Shown: positions 1 to 7,613 of the stretch, one piece after another | Position numbering within the stretch: the first letter of the stretch is position 1 | Layout: each line of letters opens with the position of its first letter | NCBI RefSeq assembly: GCF_900112375.1 | Contig: NZ_FOLS01000006.1 | Coordinates: 124,001 to 188,000, forward strand | DNA from: Pseudomonas citronellolis | Lineage (GTDB): Bacteria > Pseudomonadota > Gammaproteobacteria > Pseudomonadales > Pseudomonadaceae | Direction of reading: 5' to 3' | Length of the DNA stretch: 64,000 nucleotides | The notes under the pieces: model-generated | Told to the model about the DNA's origin: nothing | Seen by the model: the letters and a program-made list of their open reading frames with translations, nothing else | Database searches by the model: none | Made by a program: the position numbers and the translations under genes

Positions 1-566
1 TCGGCCGCAGTTACGAGGCGGTCATCCGCGTCAACAGCCAGTCGGGCAAGGGCGGCATCACCTTCCTGCTCGAACAGGAATACGGCATCAGCCTGCCGCG
101 CCGCATGCAGATCGAGTTCAGCCAGGTGGTGCAGAACGAGACCGACCGTCTCGGCCTGGAAATGACCGCCGAGCAGATCTACAACCTGCTGCAGAGCGAG
201 TACCTGCAAGCCGTCTCGCCGTTCGGCCTGAAGAACTACCGCCTGCAGGAAGAGAACGGCATCTGCGCCATCGACATCGACGTCACCCACAAGGGCGAGC
301 AGCACCGCTGGCACGGCAAGGGCAAGGGCACCCTGGAAGCCCTGGTCGCCGCGCTGCCGGTGGACGTCGAGATCATGGACTACAACGAGCACGCCATCGG
401 CGCCGGCACCAACGCCCGCGCGGCAGCCTACATCGAGCTGCGCGTCGAAGGCGGCCGCTCGCTGCACGGCATCGGCATCGACGAGAACATCACCACCGCC
501 AGCTTCCGCGCCCTGTTCAGCGCGCTGAACCGCGCCGTGACCCTGGGCCAGGCGAAAGCCGCCTGA
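1..566 (+). CDS. leuA: 2-isopropylmalate synthase, C-terminal part (5' end outside window)
   Basis: This is the end of LeuA, which condenses acetyl-CoA with 2-oxoisovalerate in the first committed step of leucine synthesis in the cytoplasm. The frame is open from the first bases and reads through the C-terminal leucine-binding regulatory domain (GxGTNAxA-type glycine-rich segment around bases 405-425), stopping with TGA at 564-566. The catalytic TIM barrel lies upstream of the window. The call rests on the LeuA regulatory-domain signature and on its place next to the der-hisS-isc block, which matches PAO1 order from memory. An efficient hairpin terminator follows 17 bases after the stop. Confidence 0.93.
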   Translation, partial: GRSYEAVIRVNSQSGKGGITFLLEQEYGISLPRRMQIEFSQVVQNETDRLGLEMTAEQIYNLLQSEYLQAVSPFGLKNYRLQEENGICAIDIDVTHKGEQHRWHGKGKGTLEALVAALPVDVEIMDYNEHAIGAGTNARAAAYIELRVEGGRSLHGIGIDENITTASFRALFSALNRAVTLGQAKAA

Positions 567-582
567 GTTCACCGGTGATGTG

Positions 583-609
583 AAAAAGGGGCCTTCGGGC
601 CCCTTTTTT
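583..609 (+). terminator. Rho-independent terminator of leuA
   Basis: A GC stem GGGGCC/GGCCCC with a TTCG tetraloop is flanked by an A-run on the left and a run of six T on the right. It sits directly after leuA and could also work in the other direction. Confidence 0.9.
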
Positions 610-662
610 CGCCTGCTCGGCCAGGCAAGCAACTGTTTTGCCGACTGCGCCGAGGTGCCCTT

Positions 663-875
663 CGTAGGAGCGAGCTTGCTCGCGAACAAAGGCGGTGCCA
701 TGCGGTTCGCGAGCAAGCTCGCTCCTACGAGAAGCCGTGCTCACCTGCTACGTAGGACCTTGTCCGCGATAGCCGGGCATCTCGGCGCGGATCGCGGATG
801 AGATCCGCGCCTACGCCATTCCCATGTAGGAGCGGGCCCTGCGCGCGATATCGCGGGCAGGGCCCGCTCCTACAG
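663..875. repeat. Cluster of three REP-type palindromes
   Basis: Three long imperfect palindromes follow one another: 663-730 (GTAGGAGCGAGCTTGCTCGCG and its mirror), 750-816 (GTAGGACCTTGTCCGCG family) and 825-875 (GTAGGAGCGGGCCCTGCGCG family). All begin and end with CGTAGGA/TCCTACG-like ends, typical of Pseudomonas REP/REPIN elements. They fill most of the 322-base gap between leuA and the next gene; no gene is seen there. Confidence 0.9.
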
Positions 876-888
876 GGAGACGCCACGC

Positions 889-1224
889 CTACTCGTCGTC
901 GCCGCTGGCGCTCACCGCGCCCAGGCAACGCAGGCGGTGCTCGCTGCCGTCGGATTGCAGCGTCCAGCTGTCGTCGCTGGCCTCGTATTGCGCTTCCATC
1001 ACCTCGTTGTAGGTGAACTGCCAGCGCCGCTTGTCGCGGCCGTCGACCACCTCCACGCGCAGCACCACGTCTTCGCTGGCGAAGGCCTGGCCGGCTTCGG
1101 CGGCGATCTCGGCGCGGTCCAGCAGGTCTTCGTCGAGGCTGAATTCCCAGGCATGCAGGCCGTCCAGTTCGAGCATGTCTGTCAGTTCGAGCTGGTCCAG
1201 CAGGTAGAGGGTTTCTTCGGACAT
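889..1224 (-). CDS. Conserved hypothetical acidic protein (PA3793-like)
   Basis: A 111-residue, strongly acidic cytoplasmic protein without signal peptide or membrane segment. It has no domain I recognise; it starts MSEETLYLL and ends in an acidic ASGDDE tail. Its position beside leuA and its length match the uncharacterised PA3793 of P. aeruginosa from memory, so it is likely a real core gene and not a chance frame. The ribosome-binding site is weak. It is followed within 65 bases upstream by the lyase gene on the same strand and may be read from that transcript. Function unknown. Confidence 0.75.
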   Translation of the reverse strand: MSEETLYLLDQLELTDMLELDGLHAWEFSLDEDLLDRAEIAAEAGQAFASEDVVLRVEVVDGRDKRRWQFTYNEVMEAQYEASDDSWTLQSDGSEHRLRCLGAVSASGDDE

Positions 1225-1289
1225 TTTTCGTATTCCCGGTGAGACAGGCCGCCATCATAGAGCAAAGCCCCTCCGGCGGCCCTCCCCGC

Positions 1290-2156
1290 CTAGTCGGCCA
1301 GTGCCGCCAGCACGCCGCGCAGACGCTCTACGGTTGCCGCCGAGCAGGGCTGCATGGGCTCGCGCAGTTCGTCGGCGATCAGCCCCTGCAACGCCAGGGC
1401 GGCCTTCAGCGGCGCCGGGTTGGGCTCGACGAAGGCGGCCTGCATCCACGGCAGCAGGCGCAGGAAGGTGCCCCGCGCGCCGGCCAGATCGCCCGCCTCT
1501 GCCTGGCGCTGCATGCGCACGTAGAGATCGGCGCGCACGTGGGCAGACGCGGAGATGGCCCCCGCGCCGCCCAGGCACAGGTTGGCGAAGATCTGCAGGT
1601 CCTCGCCGGCCAGCACTTCGACGTCGCCGTCGGCGATCAGCGCCAGGGTGGTCTCGAAGTCGCCACTGCAGTCCTTGACCGCGGCGATGCGCGGATGGCG
1701 GACGATGCGCCGCAGGGTCTCGCGCTCGATGCGCACGCCGGTGCGGTAGGGAATGTCGTAGAGCACCAGCGGCACGCTGGCGGCGTCGGCCACGGCCTGG
1801 AAGAACGCCTCCAGGCCCTGCTGCGACGGGCGGATGTAGTAAGGCGCCGGCACCAACAGGCCAGCCACGGGGCGGCGCTGGATTTCCTGCTGGAAGGCCA
1901 GCAGCTCGCGCAGATTGTTGCCGGCCAGGCCCATGATCACCTGCTGCGGCGGCACCCACTGCAGCACGGCGTCGAGCACCGCCAGCTGCTCCTCATGGCT
2001 GAGCGCGGCGGCCTCGCCGGTGGTGCCGCAGACCACGAAGCCGGCGACGCCGTCCTCCAGCAACCTGCCCACCAGGCCGCGCAGGGCGGCGAAGTCGATT
2101 TCCCCGGCATGGAAGGGCGTGGCCAGGGCCACCCAGATCCCACGAAACGTAGACAT
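1290..2156 (-). CDS. DapA/N-acetylneuraminate lyase family protein
   Basis: A class I (Schiff-base) aldolase-type lyase of 288 residues, the usual size for the family. Visible signature elements are GTTGE near residue 45 (substrate carboxylate binding), the catalytic tyrosine in LYDIPYRTG near residue 133, and the Schiff-base lysine in AAVKDCSGD near residue 160. This fits 4-hydroxy-tetrahydrodipicolinate synthase (DapA, lysine and diaminopimelate pathway), but Pseudomonas usually has its main dapA elsewhere beside bamC, so this copy may be a paralog acting on another 2-keto acid. The ATG at 2156 was chosen because AAGGAG stands about 8 bases before it; the longer frame to 2213 has no such site. 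It diverges from the aldo/keto reductase gene. Confidence 0.82.
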   Translation of the reverse strand: MSTFRGIWVALATPFHAGEIDFAALRGLVGRLLEDGVAGFVVCGTTGEAAALSHEEQLAVLDAVLQWVPPQQVIMGLAGNNLRELLAFQQEIQRRPVAGLLVPAPYYIRPSQQGLEAFFQAVADAASVPLVLYDIPYRTGVRIERETLRRIVRHPRIAAVKDCSGDFETTLALIADGDVEVLAGEDLQIFANLCLGGAGAISASAHVRADLYVRMQRQAEAGDLAGARGTFLRLLPWMQAAFVEPNPAPLKAALALQGLIADELREPMQPCSAATVERLRGVLAALAD

Positions 2157-2241
2157 GCGAAAACTCCTTGTGGCTGACCGTCTGGTCGCCGTCAGGGAGG
2201 GTGCGGGATGCAAGCGGGGGAAGATCGACCTGGCGCCTGGT

Positions 2242-2268
2242 TGTCCTGTCAGCCCATCTGACGGGACA
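2242..2268. promoter_or_regulatory. 27-bp inverted repeat in the divergent intergenic region
   Basis: Two 11-base arms, TGTCCTGTCAG and CTGACGGGACA, match with a single mismatch around a 5-base spacer. It lies 86 bases before the lyase start and about 230 before the reductase start. It could be an operator for a dimeric regulator or an RNA hairpin; no T-run follows, so it is not a classic terminator. The rest of the 342-base gap has no gene. Confidence 0.5.
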
Positions 2269-2432
2269 GCGCGCCCCGGTCAAATGAGCGACTGTTTCTT
2301 CGATTTCTTGGCAACGGCGACGCACGCGCAGGCCGGGGCGAAGGAGCCCGGGAGCGGCAGCGAGTGGTCGGAGTTGGCGAACATGGGAAGTCCGTTGCGC
2401 GAATCAGGCACCGAATATGCTCAACGTCGGAC

Positions 2433-2492
2433 TTGGCTGTCAACCTTCTCCTAGGGTCTATGCTGGTTCAACCACACCGCAGTATGGAGAAG
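2433..2492 (+). promoter_or_regulatory. Possible long-spacer (MerR-type) promoter of the aldo/keto reductase
   Basis: TTGGCT (2433-2438) and TATGCT (2459-2464) are separated by 20 bases, longer than the usual 17. The spacer carries an imperfect dyad, ACCTT-N5-AGGGT (2443-2457). Overlong spacers with a central dyad are typical of promoters activated by MerR/SoxR-family regulators. GGAGAAG at 2486-2492 is the ribosome-binding site of the GTG start at 2499. Confidence 0.4.
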
Positions 2493-2498
2493 TGACAG

Positions 2499-3452
2499 GT
2501 GAACTCTCGCGAACTGGGCCGCTCCGGGCTGGCCATTCCGCCGCTGGTGTTCGGCGGCAACGTCTTCGGCTGGAGCGCCGACGAGGCGACCTCCTTCCGC
2601 CTGCTCGACGCCCTGCTGGACGCCGGGCTGAACTGCATCGACACCGCCGACGTGTACTCGCGCTGGGTGCCCGGGCACAAGGGCGGCGAGTCCGAGGCCA
2701 TCATCGGCAAGTGGATGAAGCAGCGCGGCAACCGCAGCAGGATGATCATCGCCACCAAGGTCGGCATGGACATGGGCAACGGCCACAAGGGCCTCTCCGC
2801 GGCCTATATCGAACAGGCCGTGGAGCACTCGTTGCAGCGCCTGCAGACCGATTACATCGACCTCTACCAATCCCACTGCGACGACACCCACACTTCCCTG
2901 GAGGAAACCCTCGGCGCCTACGCCGAACTGGTGAAGAAGGGCAAGGTGCGCGTCATTGGCGCCTCCAACTACGACGGCCGGCGCCTGCGCGAAGCCCGCG
3001 AGGTGGCCGAGCACCTGCACATGCCCAGCTACCAGAGCCTGCAGCCGAACTACAACCTCTACGACCGCGCCGACTACGAGACGCGCCTGGAACCGACGGT
3101 GCGCGAACTGGGCATCGGCGTCATCCCCTACTACGGCCTGGCCGGCGGCTTCCTCAGCGGCAAGTACCGCAGCGAGGCCGACCTGGACAAGAGCCCGGCG
3201 CGGGTGGACAAGGTCAAGGGCTACCTGAACGAGCGCGGCGTGACCATCCTCGTGGCCCTGGACGAAGTGGCAGAGGAATACGACGCCACCCCGGCCCAGG
3301 TGGCCCTGGCCTGGCTGATCGCCCGCCCGGGCATCACCGCGCCCATCGCCAGCGCCTCCAACCTGGAGCAGTTGCCGGACCTGGTCGCGGCGACGCAGCT
3401 GCAACTGAGCCAGGAGGATATCCACCGGCTGGATGCGGCGAGCGCCTATTGA
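2499..3452 (+). CDS. Aldo/keto reductase family oxidoreductase (PA3795-like)
   Basis: A 317-residue NAD(P)H-dependent oxidoreductase with an (alpha/beta)8 barrel, of the YajO/Tas-like AKR group. The catalytic tetrad can be read: Asp and Tyr in IDTADVYS (near residue 45-52), Lys in IATKVG (near 87) and His in LYQSHCDD (near 127). The C-terminal cofactor part follows the usual pattern (IPYYGLAGGFLSGKY, then PIASASN). It starts with GTG at 2499, preceded by GGAGA at a good distance. Substrate is unknown. It diverges from the DapA-like gene; the 5' region holds a possible MerR-type promoter and an inverted repeat. Confidence 0.9.
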   Translation: MNSRELGRSGLAIPPLVFGGNVFGWSADEATSFRLLDALLDAGLNCIDTADVYSRWVPGHKGGESEAIIGKWMKQRGNRSRMIIATKVGMDMGNGHKGLSAAYIEQAVEHSLQRLQTDYIDLYQSHCDDTHTSLEETLGAYAELVKKGKVRVIGASNYDGRRLREAREVAEHLHMPSYQSLQPNYNLYDRADYETRLEPTVRELGIGVIPYYGLAGGFLSGKYRSEADLDKSPARVDKVKGYLNERGVTILVALDEVAEEYDATPAQVALAWLIARPGITAPIASASNLEQLPDLVAATQLQLSQEDIHRLDAASAY

Positions 3453-3474
3453 GGCGCCCGCCGGGTAGCCGATG

Positions 3475-3945
3475 ATCGCGGATGGAGTCCGTTCCTACAT
3501 CACCGGCTGGCGGCGTCTTTCGTAGGAGCGAGCTTGCTCGCGAACCGCATGGCACCGCGTTTGTTCGCGAGCAAGCTCGCTCCTACGAAGAGCATCTCGG
3601 CACAGGGTGCAGGACAGTTGCTCCTACAGAGGGGCACGATGCCCGGAGGTCCCGGCGCGATTCGCGGATGGGATCCGCTCCTACGATACTGCCCGACCAT
3701 GCCATTTCCATGTAGGAACGGGCTTGCTCGCGAACGGTGCTTACCGGCGACAACTGTGTTGTGGGTTACTCCGCTCCCTCTCCCCAATCCTCTCCCGCAA
3801 GCGGGAGAGGGGGCTGTCCGGCATGGGCGCAAGGTTCGGCATCAACCTGTAGGAGCGCGCCCTGCGCGCGATTCGCGGGCAGGGTCCATTCCGGACCAGA
3901 GCGTAGGAGCGGATTTATCCGCGATGGGTATCGCTTCGCTCAACA
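3475..3945. repeat. Mosaic of REP-type palindromes of several families
   Basis: The 523-base gap between the reductase and omega-amidase genes holds no gene. It contains a full palindrome at 3521-3588 (GTAGGAGCGAGCTTGCTCGCG family), partial copies near 3475-3500, 3655-3690 and 3712-3735, a CCTCTCCCGC/GCGGGAGAGG hairpin at 3789-3810, a GTAGGAGCGCGCCCTGCGCG copy near 3849-3890, and a fused end near 3901-3957 that joins a GCGGAT-family arm to a GATGGGTATCGCTTCGCTCAA arm. Several families sit side by side or are broken, as expected for a hotspot of REP insertion. Confidence 0.85.
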
Positions 3946-3975
3946 CCATCCTACGAAAAGCGTCTACCTACAGCC

Positions 3976-4770
3976 TCAGGGCTCGATGACGAAGTGGTCG
4001 GCGTCGAGGTAGGCCGGGAAGCGTTCGCGGTAGGCGGCCAGCGCCTGGGCCGAGAGGCTGGCGTGGAACACGCCGTCGCCATTGGTCGCTTCCAGCAGCG
4101 CTTCGCCCTGGAAGTCCAGCACCTGGCTGTCGCCGGCATAGGCGTGGCCCTTGCCGTCCTCGCCCACGCGGTTCACCGCCGCCACGTAGCACAGGTTCTC
4201 GATGGCCCGCGCCGGCAGCAGGCGGTTCCAGTGCAACCGGCGGGCGGCCGGCCAGTTGGCGGTGTAGAGCAGCAGGTCGGTGTCCTGCGCGTCGCGGCTC
4301 CAGGCCGGGAAGCGCAGGTCGTAGCAGACCAGCGGGCGCACCCGCCAGCCCTTCCACTCCAGCAGCACCTGGCGCTCGCCCGGCGTGTAGTGCTTGTGCT
4401 CGCCGGCCATGCGGAACAGGTGGCGCTTGTCGTAGTGCAGGATCTCGCCGTCCGGGCGGGCCCAGAGCAGGCGGTTGCGGTGGCTGCCGTCGGCGGCGCG
4501 GACGATCACGCTGCCGGTCACCACCGCGTCCAGGCGCGCGGCCTGGTGGCGCAGCCAGGCGTAGGTTTCGCCCTCCTCCGCCTCGGCCAGGGCCTCGGAA
4601 TCCATGGAGAAGCCGGTGGTGAACATCTCCGGGAGGATGACGATGTCGGCGCCGCGGGCCTGTTCCAGCAGCGCGTCGAAATGCGCGCGGTTGGCCGGCG
4701 CGTCGTGCCAGGCCAGGGTGGTCTGCACCAGGGCCAGGTTGAGGTCGGGCAGTTGGCTCAGATCGCGCAT
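3976..4770 (-). CDS. Omega-amidase, nitrilase superfamily (YafV-like)
   Basis: A 264-residue carbon-nitrogen hydrolase that likely hydrolyses 2-oxoglutaramate or 2-oxosuccinamate to the 2-keto acid and ammonia. The nitrilase triad is visible: Glu in ILPEMFTTGF (near residue 43), Lys in YDKRHLF (near 114) and Cys in LVCYDLRFP (near 148). The ATG at 4770 was chosen; it overlaps the stop of the upstream aminotransferase by 13 bases, which implies translational coupling. An omega-amidase next to a glutamine/methionine-type transaminase is a known pairing that pulls glutamine transamination forward, for example in methionine salvage. That role is inferred from family and context. About 30 codons downstream the DNA becomes REP sequence. 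Confidence 0.88.
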   Translation of the reverse strand: MRDLSQLPDLNLALVQTTLAWHDAPANRAHFDALLEQARGADIVILPEMFTTGFSMDSEALAEAEEGETYAWLRHQAARLDAVVTGSVIVRAADGSHRNRLLWARPDGEILHYDKRHLFRMAGEHKHYTPGERQVLLEWKGWRVRPLVCYDLRFPAWSRDAQDTDLLLYTANWPAARRLHWNRLLPARAIENLCYVAAVNRVGEDGKGHAYAGDSQVLDFQGEALLEATNGDGVFHASLSAQALAAYRERFPAYLDADHFVIEP

Positions 4771-5906
4771 AGCTTGTCCGCCGCCTGGCGCAGCGTCTCC
4801 TCTTTCTTGGCGAAGCAGAAGCGCACCAGGCGCATGTCCGCCGGGGCCTGCTGGTAGAACACCGAGACCGGGATGGCCGCCACGCCGTGTTCGCGGGTCA
4901 GCCACTCGGCCATGGCGACGTCGTCCAGGTCCGGGCGGATCGCCGAGTAGTCGACCACCTGGAAGTAGGTGCCGGCGGCGCGCTGGAAGCTGAAGCGCGA
5001 ACCGTTCAGCAGGTCGCAGAACAGGTCGCGCTTGGCCTGATAGAAGCCCGGCAGCTCGCGCAGGTGCTCGGGGTGCGCGGCCATGAAGTCGGCCAGCGCC
5101 CACTGCAGCGGGGTGACGCCGCAGAAGTTCACGTACTGGTGGATCTTGCGCATTTCCGCCGACAAAGCCTGCGGCGCCACCACGTAGCCGGTCTTCCAGC
5201 CGGTGACGTGGTAGGTCTTGCCGAAGGAGCTGACCACGAAGGCGCGGGCGTAGAGTTCGTCATGGGCCAGCACGCTGGCGTGCTGCACGCCGTCGTAGAT
5301 CAGGTGCTCGTAGACCTCGTCGCTGATGACGTAGATCTCGCGCTCGCGGATCAGCGCCGCCAGGCGGTCCAGGTCGGCGCGGTCGATCAGCGCGCCGCTG
5401 GGATTGTGCGGGCTGTTGAGGAAGATCAGGCGGGTGCGCGGGGTGATGGCGTCGGCCAGGCGCTGCCAGTCGATGCGGAAGTCCGGCAGGTTCAGCGGCA
5501 CGTGCACGCAGCGGCCACCGGCCAGTTCCACCGAGGGTTCGTAGCTGTCGTAGCAGGGGTCGAGGACGATGGCCTCGTCGCCGGGGCGGATCAGCGCCTG
5601 CACGGCGCAGAAGATCGCCTCGGTGGCGCCGGGGGTGATGGTCACCTCGGCGTCGGCGCTGACGTTGCGCCCGTAGAAGGCGGCGACCTTGGCCGCTACC
5701 TGCTCGCGCAGCGCCGGCAGGCCGGTCATCGGGCAGTACTGGTTGTGCCCGGCCATGACGTGGCGGGCCACGGCTTCGCGCAAGGCGGCGGGGCCGTCGA
5801 AGTCGGGGAAGCCCTGGGACAGGTTGAGCGCGCCGCACTCGGCGGCGAGCTGCGACATGCGGGTGAAGATGGTGGTGCCGACGTTGGGCAGTTTGCTGGC
5901 GAGCAT
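4758..5906 (-). CDS. Class I/II pyridoxal-phosphate aminotransferase (YbdL-like methionine/glutamine transaminase)
   Basis: A 382-residue fold-type I aminotransferase. It shows LSQGFPDFDGP at the N-terminus, the substrate-binding NSPHNPSGA segment, ISDEVYEHLIY with the PLP-binding Asp and Tyr, and the Schiff-base lysine in SSFGKTYHVTGWKTGY (near residue 235). The sequence resembles E. coli YbdL, a methionine-preferring transaminase, and kynurenine/glutamine transaminase K homologs. It is the first gene of a two-gene unit with the omega-amidase, overlapping it by 13 bases. Together they would convert an amino-donor glutamine to 2-oxoglutaramate and then to 2-oxoglutarate. The acceptor keto acid is not shown by the sequence. 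Confidence 0.9.
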   Translation of the reverse strand: MLASKLPNVGTTIFTRMSQLAAECGALNLSQGFPDFDGPAALREAVARHVMAGHNQYCPMTGLPALREQVAAKVAAFYGRNVSADAEVTITPGATEAIFCAVQALIRPGDEAIVLDPCYDSYEPSVELAGGRCVHVPLNLPDFRIDWQRLADAITPRTRLIFLNSPHNPSGALIDRADLDRLAALIREREIYVISDEVYEHLIYDGVQHASVLAHDELYARAFVVSSFGKTYHVTGWKTGYVVAPQALSAEMRKIHQYVNFCGVTPLQWALADFMAAHPEHLRELPGFYQAKRDLFCDLLNGSRFSFQRAAGTYFQVVDYSAIRPDLDDVAMAEWLTREHGVAAIPVSVFYQQAPADMRLVRFCFAKKEETLRQAADKLCAI

Positions 5907-5940
5907 AGCGGTTCCTAATAAAAGCCGATAAAGCCGATTA

Positions 5941-6015
5941 AGAGCGCTGGAGGCTTGAGGCTGGACGAAATACAGAGCACCGGAAGACTCTCGTTCGTCC
6001 AGCCTCCAGCGCTCT
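5941..6015. repeat. Long inverted repeat between der and the aminotransferase gene
   Basis: Arms AGAGCGCTGGAGG (5941-5953) and CCTCCAGCGCTCT (6003-6015) are perfect, followed inward by a CTGGACGA/TCGTCCAG pair, with one arm carrying an extra seven bases. The structure sits after the der stop and could end der transcription or act as a processing hairpin. It is of a dispersed Pseudomonas repeat type different from the GTAGGAGCG family. Confidence 0.6.
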
Positions 6016-6042
6016 TTTCGGCTCTCGCTCTTCTCGTCTTTA

Positions 6043-7527
6043 TCAACGCTTGTCTTTCTTCTTTTTTTCGGCCTTCTTGTGGTGCGACATCAGCCGGCGC
6101 TTCTTGTTGACCTGGCGCTCGGTGAGCTGGGTCTTCTTGCCTTCGAAGGGGTTGTCGCCGCCCTTGTATTCGATGCGGATCGGCGTGCCGACCAGCTTGA
6201 GCACGCGCCGGTAGGTCTTCTCCAGATAGCGGGTGTAGGCCTTGGGCACCGCTTCGGTCTGGTTGCCGTGGACCACGATCAGCGGCGGGTTGGCGCCGCC
6301 CAGGTGAGCATAGCGCAGCTTGATGCGGCGGCCGTTGACCATCGGCGGCTGGTGCGTCTGCACCGCGTCCTCGAGGATCTGCGTCAGCTTGCTGGTCGGC
6401 CAGCGGGTCACGGCGGAGCGGAACGACTCCTGCACCGACTTGTACAGGTGGCCCACGCCGGTGCCATGCAGCGCCGAGATGAAGTGGATGTCGGCGAAGT
6501 CGACGAACAGCAGGCGGCGCTCCAGCTCGGTCTTGACGTAGTCGCGCTCGCCCGACTCCATGCCGTCCCACTTGTTCAGCGCGATGACCAGCGCGCGGCC
6601 GGTCTCCAGCACGAAGCCGAGCAGGTTGAGGTCGTGCTCGACCACGCCCTCGCGGGCGTCCATCACGAAGATCACCACGTTGGCGTCCTGGATGGCCTGG
6701 AGGGTCTTCACCACCGAGAACTTCTCCACCGCCTCGAAGATCTTGCCGCGGCGGCGCACGCCGGCGGTGTCGATCAGGGTGTACTTCTCTTCGTTGCGCT
6801 CGAAGGGGATGTAGATGCTGTCGCGGGTGGTGCCGGCCTGGTCGTAGACGATCACCCGCTCCTCGCCGAGCATGCGGTTGACCAGGGTCGACTTGCCGAC
6901 GTTGGGGCGGCCGATGATGGCGATCTTGATGCCATCCTTCTCGCTGGGGCCGGGGATGCGCTTGGCTTCCTCGCCCTCGGCGACTTCTTCCAGCTCGTCC
7001 GGCAGGTCGTTGTCTTCCGGCGCCTCGGGCTCGGGCTGGAACATCTCGCCCAGGGCCGTCTGCAGCATGTGGGTGATGCCACGGCCATGGGCGGCGGCGA
7101 TGGTCAGGGCGTCACCCAGGCCCAGCGGGCTGAATTCGGCGCGGGCGATGTCCGGATCGACGGTGTCGATCTTGTTGGCCACCAGGTAGCTGCGCTTGTT
7201 CCGCTTGCGCAGGTGCTCGGCGATCATCTCGTCGGCGGCGGTCAGGCCCGCGCGCGCGTCGACCATGAAGAGCACCGCATCGGCTTCCTCGATCGCCTGC
7301 ATCGACTGCTCGGCCATCTTGGCGTCGATGCCTTCCTCGTCACCGGTGATGCCGCCGGTATCGATGACGATGAATTTCTTGCCCTGCCACTTGGCCTCGC
7401 CGTACTGGCGGTCGCGGGTCAGGCCGGCGTACTCGGCGACGATGGCGTCGCGAGTCTTGGTCAGGCGGTTGAACAGGGTGGACTTGCCGACGTTCGGGCG
7501 GCCCACCAGGGCGATTACGGGAACCAT
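6043..7527 (-). CDS. der: Ribosome-assembly GTPase Der (EngA)
   Basis: An essential 494-residue GTPase for 50S subunit maturation. Two tandem G domains are clear: P-loop [12 protein letters not shown] near residue 8 with DTGG and NKID (first domain), and [12 protein letters not shown] near residue 205 with DTAG and NKWD (second), followed by a KH-like domain and a very lysine-rich tail. Between the two G domains is an acidic linker ([19 protein letters not shown]). The ATG at 7527 has a GGAG site about 8 bases before it. It is the last gene of the minus-strand block that starts at rlmN/pilF; bamB lies 86 bases upstream. Confidence 0.98.
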   Translation of the reverse strand: MVPVIALVGRPNVGKSTLFNRLTKTRDAIVAEYAGLTRDRQYGEAKWQGKKFIVIDTGGITGDEEGIDAKMAEQSMQAIEEADAVLFMVDARAGLTAADEMIAEHLRKRNKRSYLVANKIDTVDPDIARAEFSPLGLGDALTIAAAHGRGITHMLQTALGEMFQPEPEAPEDNDLPDELEEVAEGEEAKRIPGPSEKDGIKIAIIGRPNVGKSTLVNRMLGEERVIVYDQAGTTRDSIYIPFERNEEKYTLIDTAGVRRRGKIFEAVEKFSVVKTLQAIQDANVVIFVMDAREGVVEHDLNLLGFVLETGRALVIALNKWDGMESGERDYVKTELERRLLFVDFADIHFISALHGTGVGHLYKSVQESFRSAVTRWPTSKLTQILEDAVQTHQPPMVNGRRIKLRYAHLGGANPPLIVVHGNQTEAVPKAYTRYLEKTYRRVLKLVGTPIRIEYKGGDNPFEGKKTQLTERQVNKKRRLMSHHKKAEKKKKDKR

Positions 7528-7613
7528 GCGGCTCTCCAGGAAATTTCAGGAATTCGTAAAAAACACGCCGGCCGCTGTCGTCATCCAACAGCGGCCGGCA
7601 GGTAGAACATAGC

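Noticed and set aside
3789-3810. Rho-independent terminator of the aldo/keto reductase gene
   Set aside because: The CCTCTCCCGC hairpin lacks a T-run, is over 330 bases from the stop, and belongs to a dispersed repeat family seen also in the valS array.
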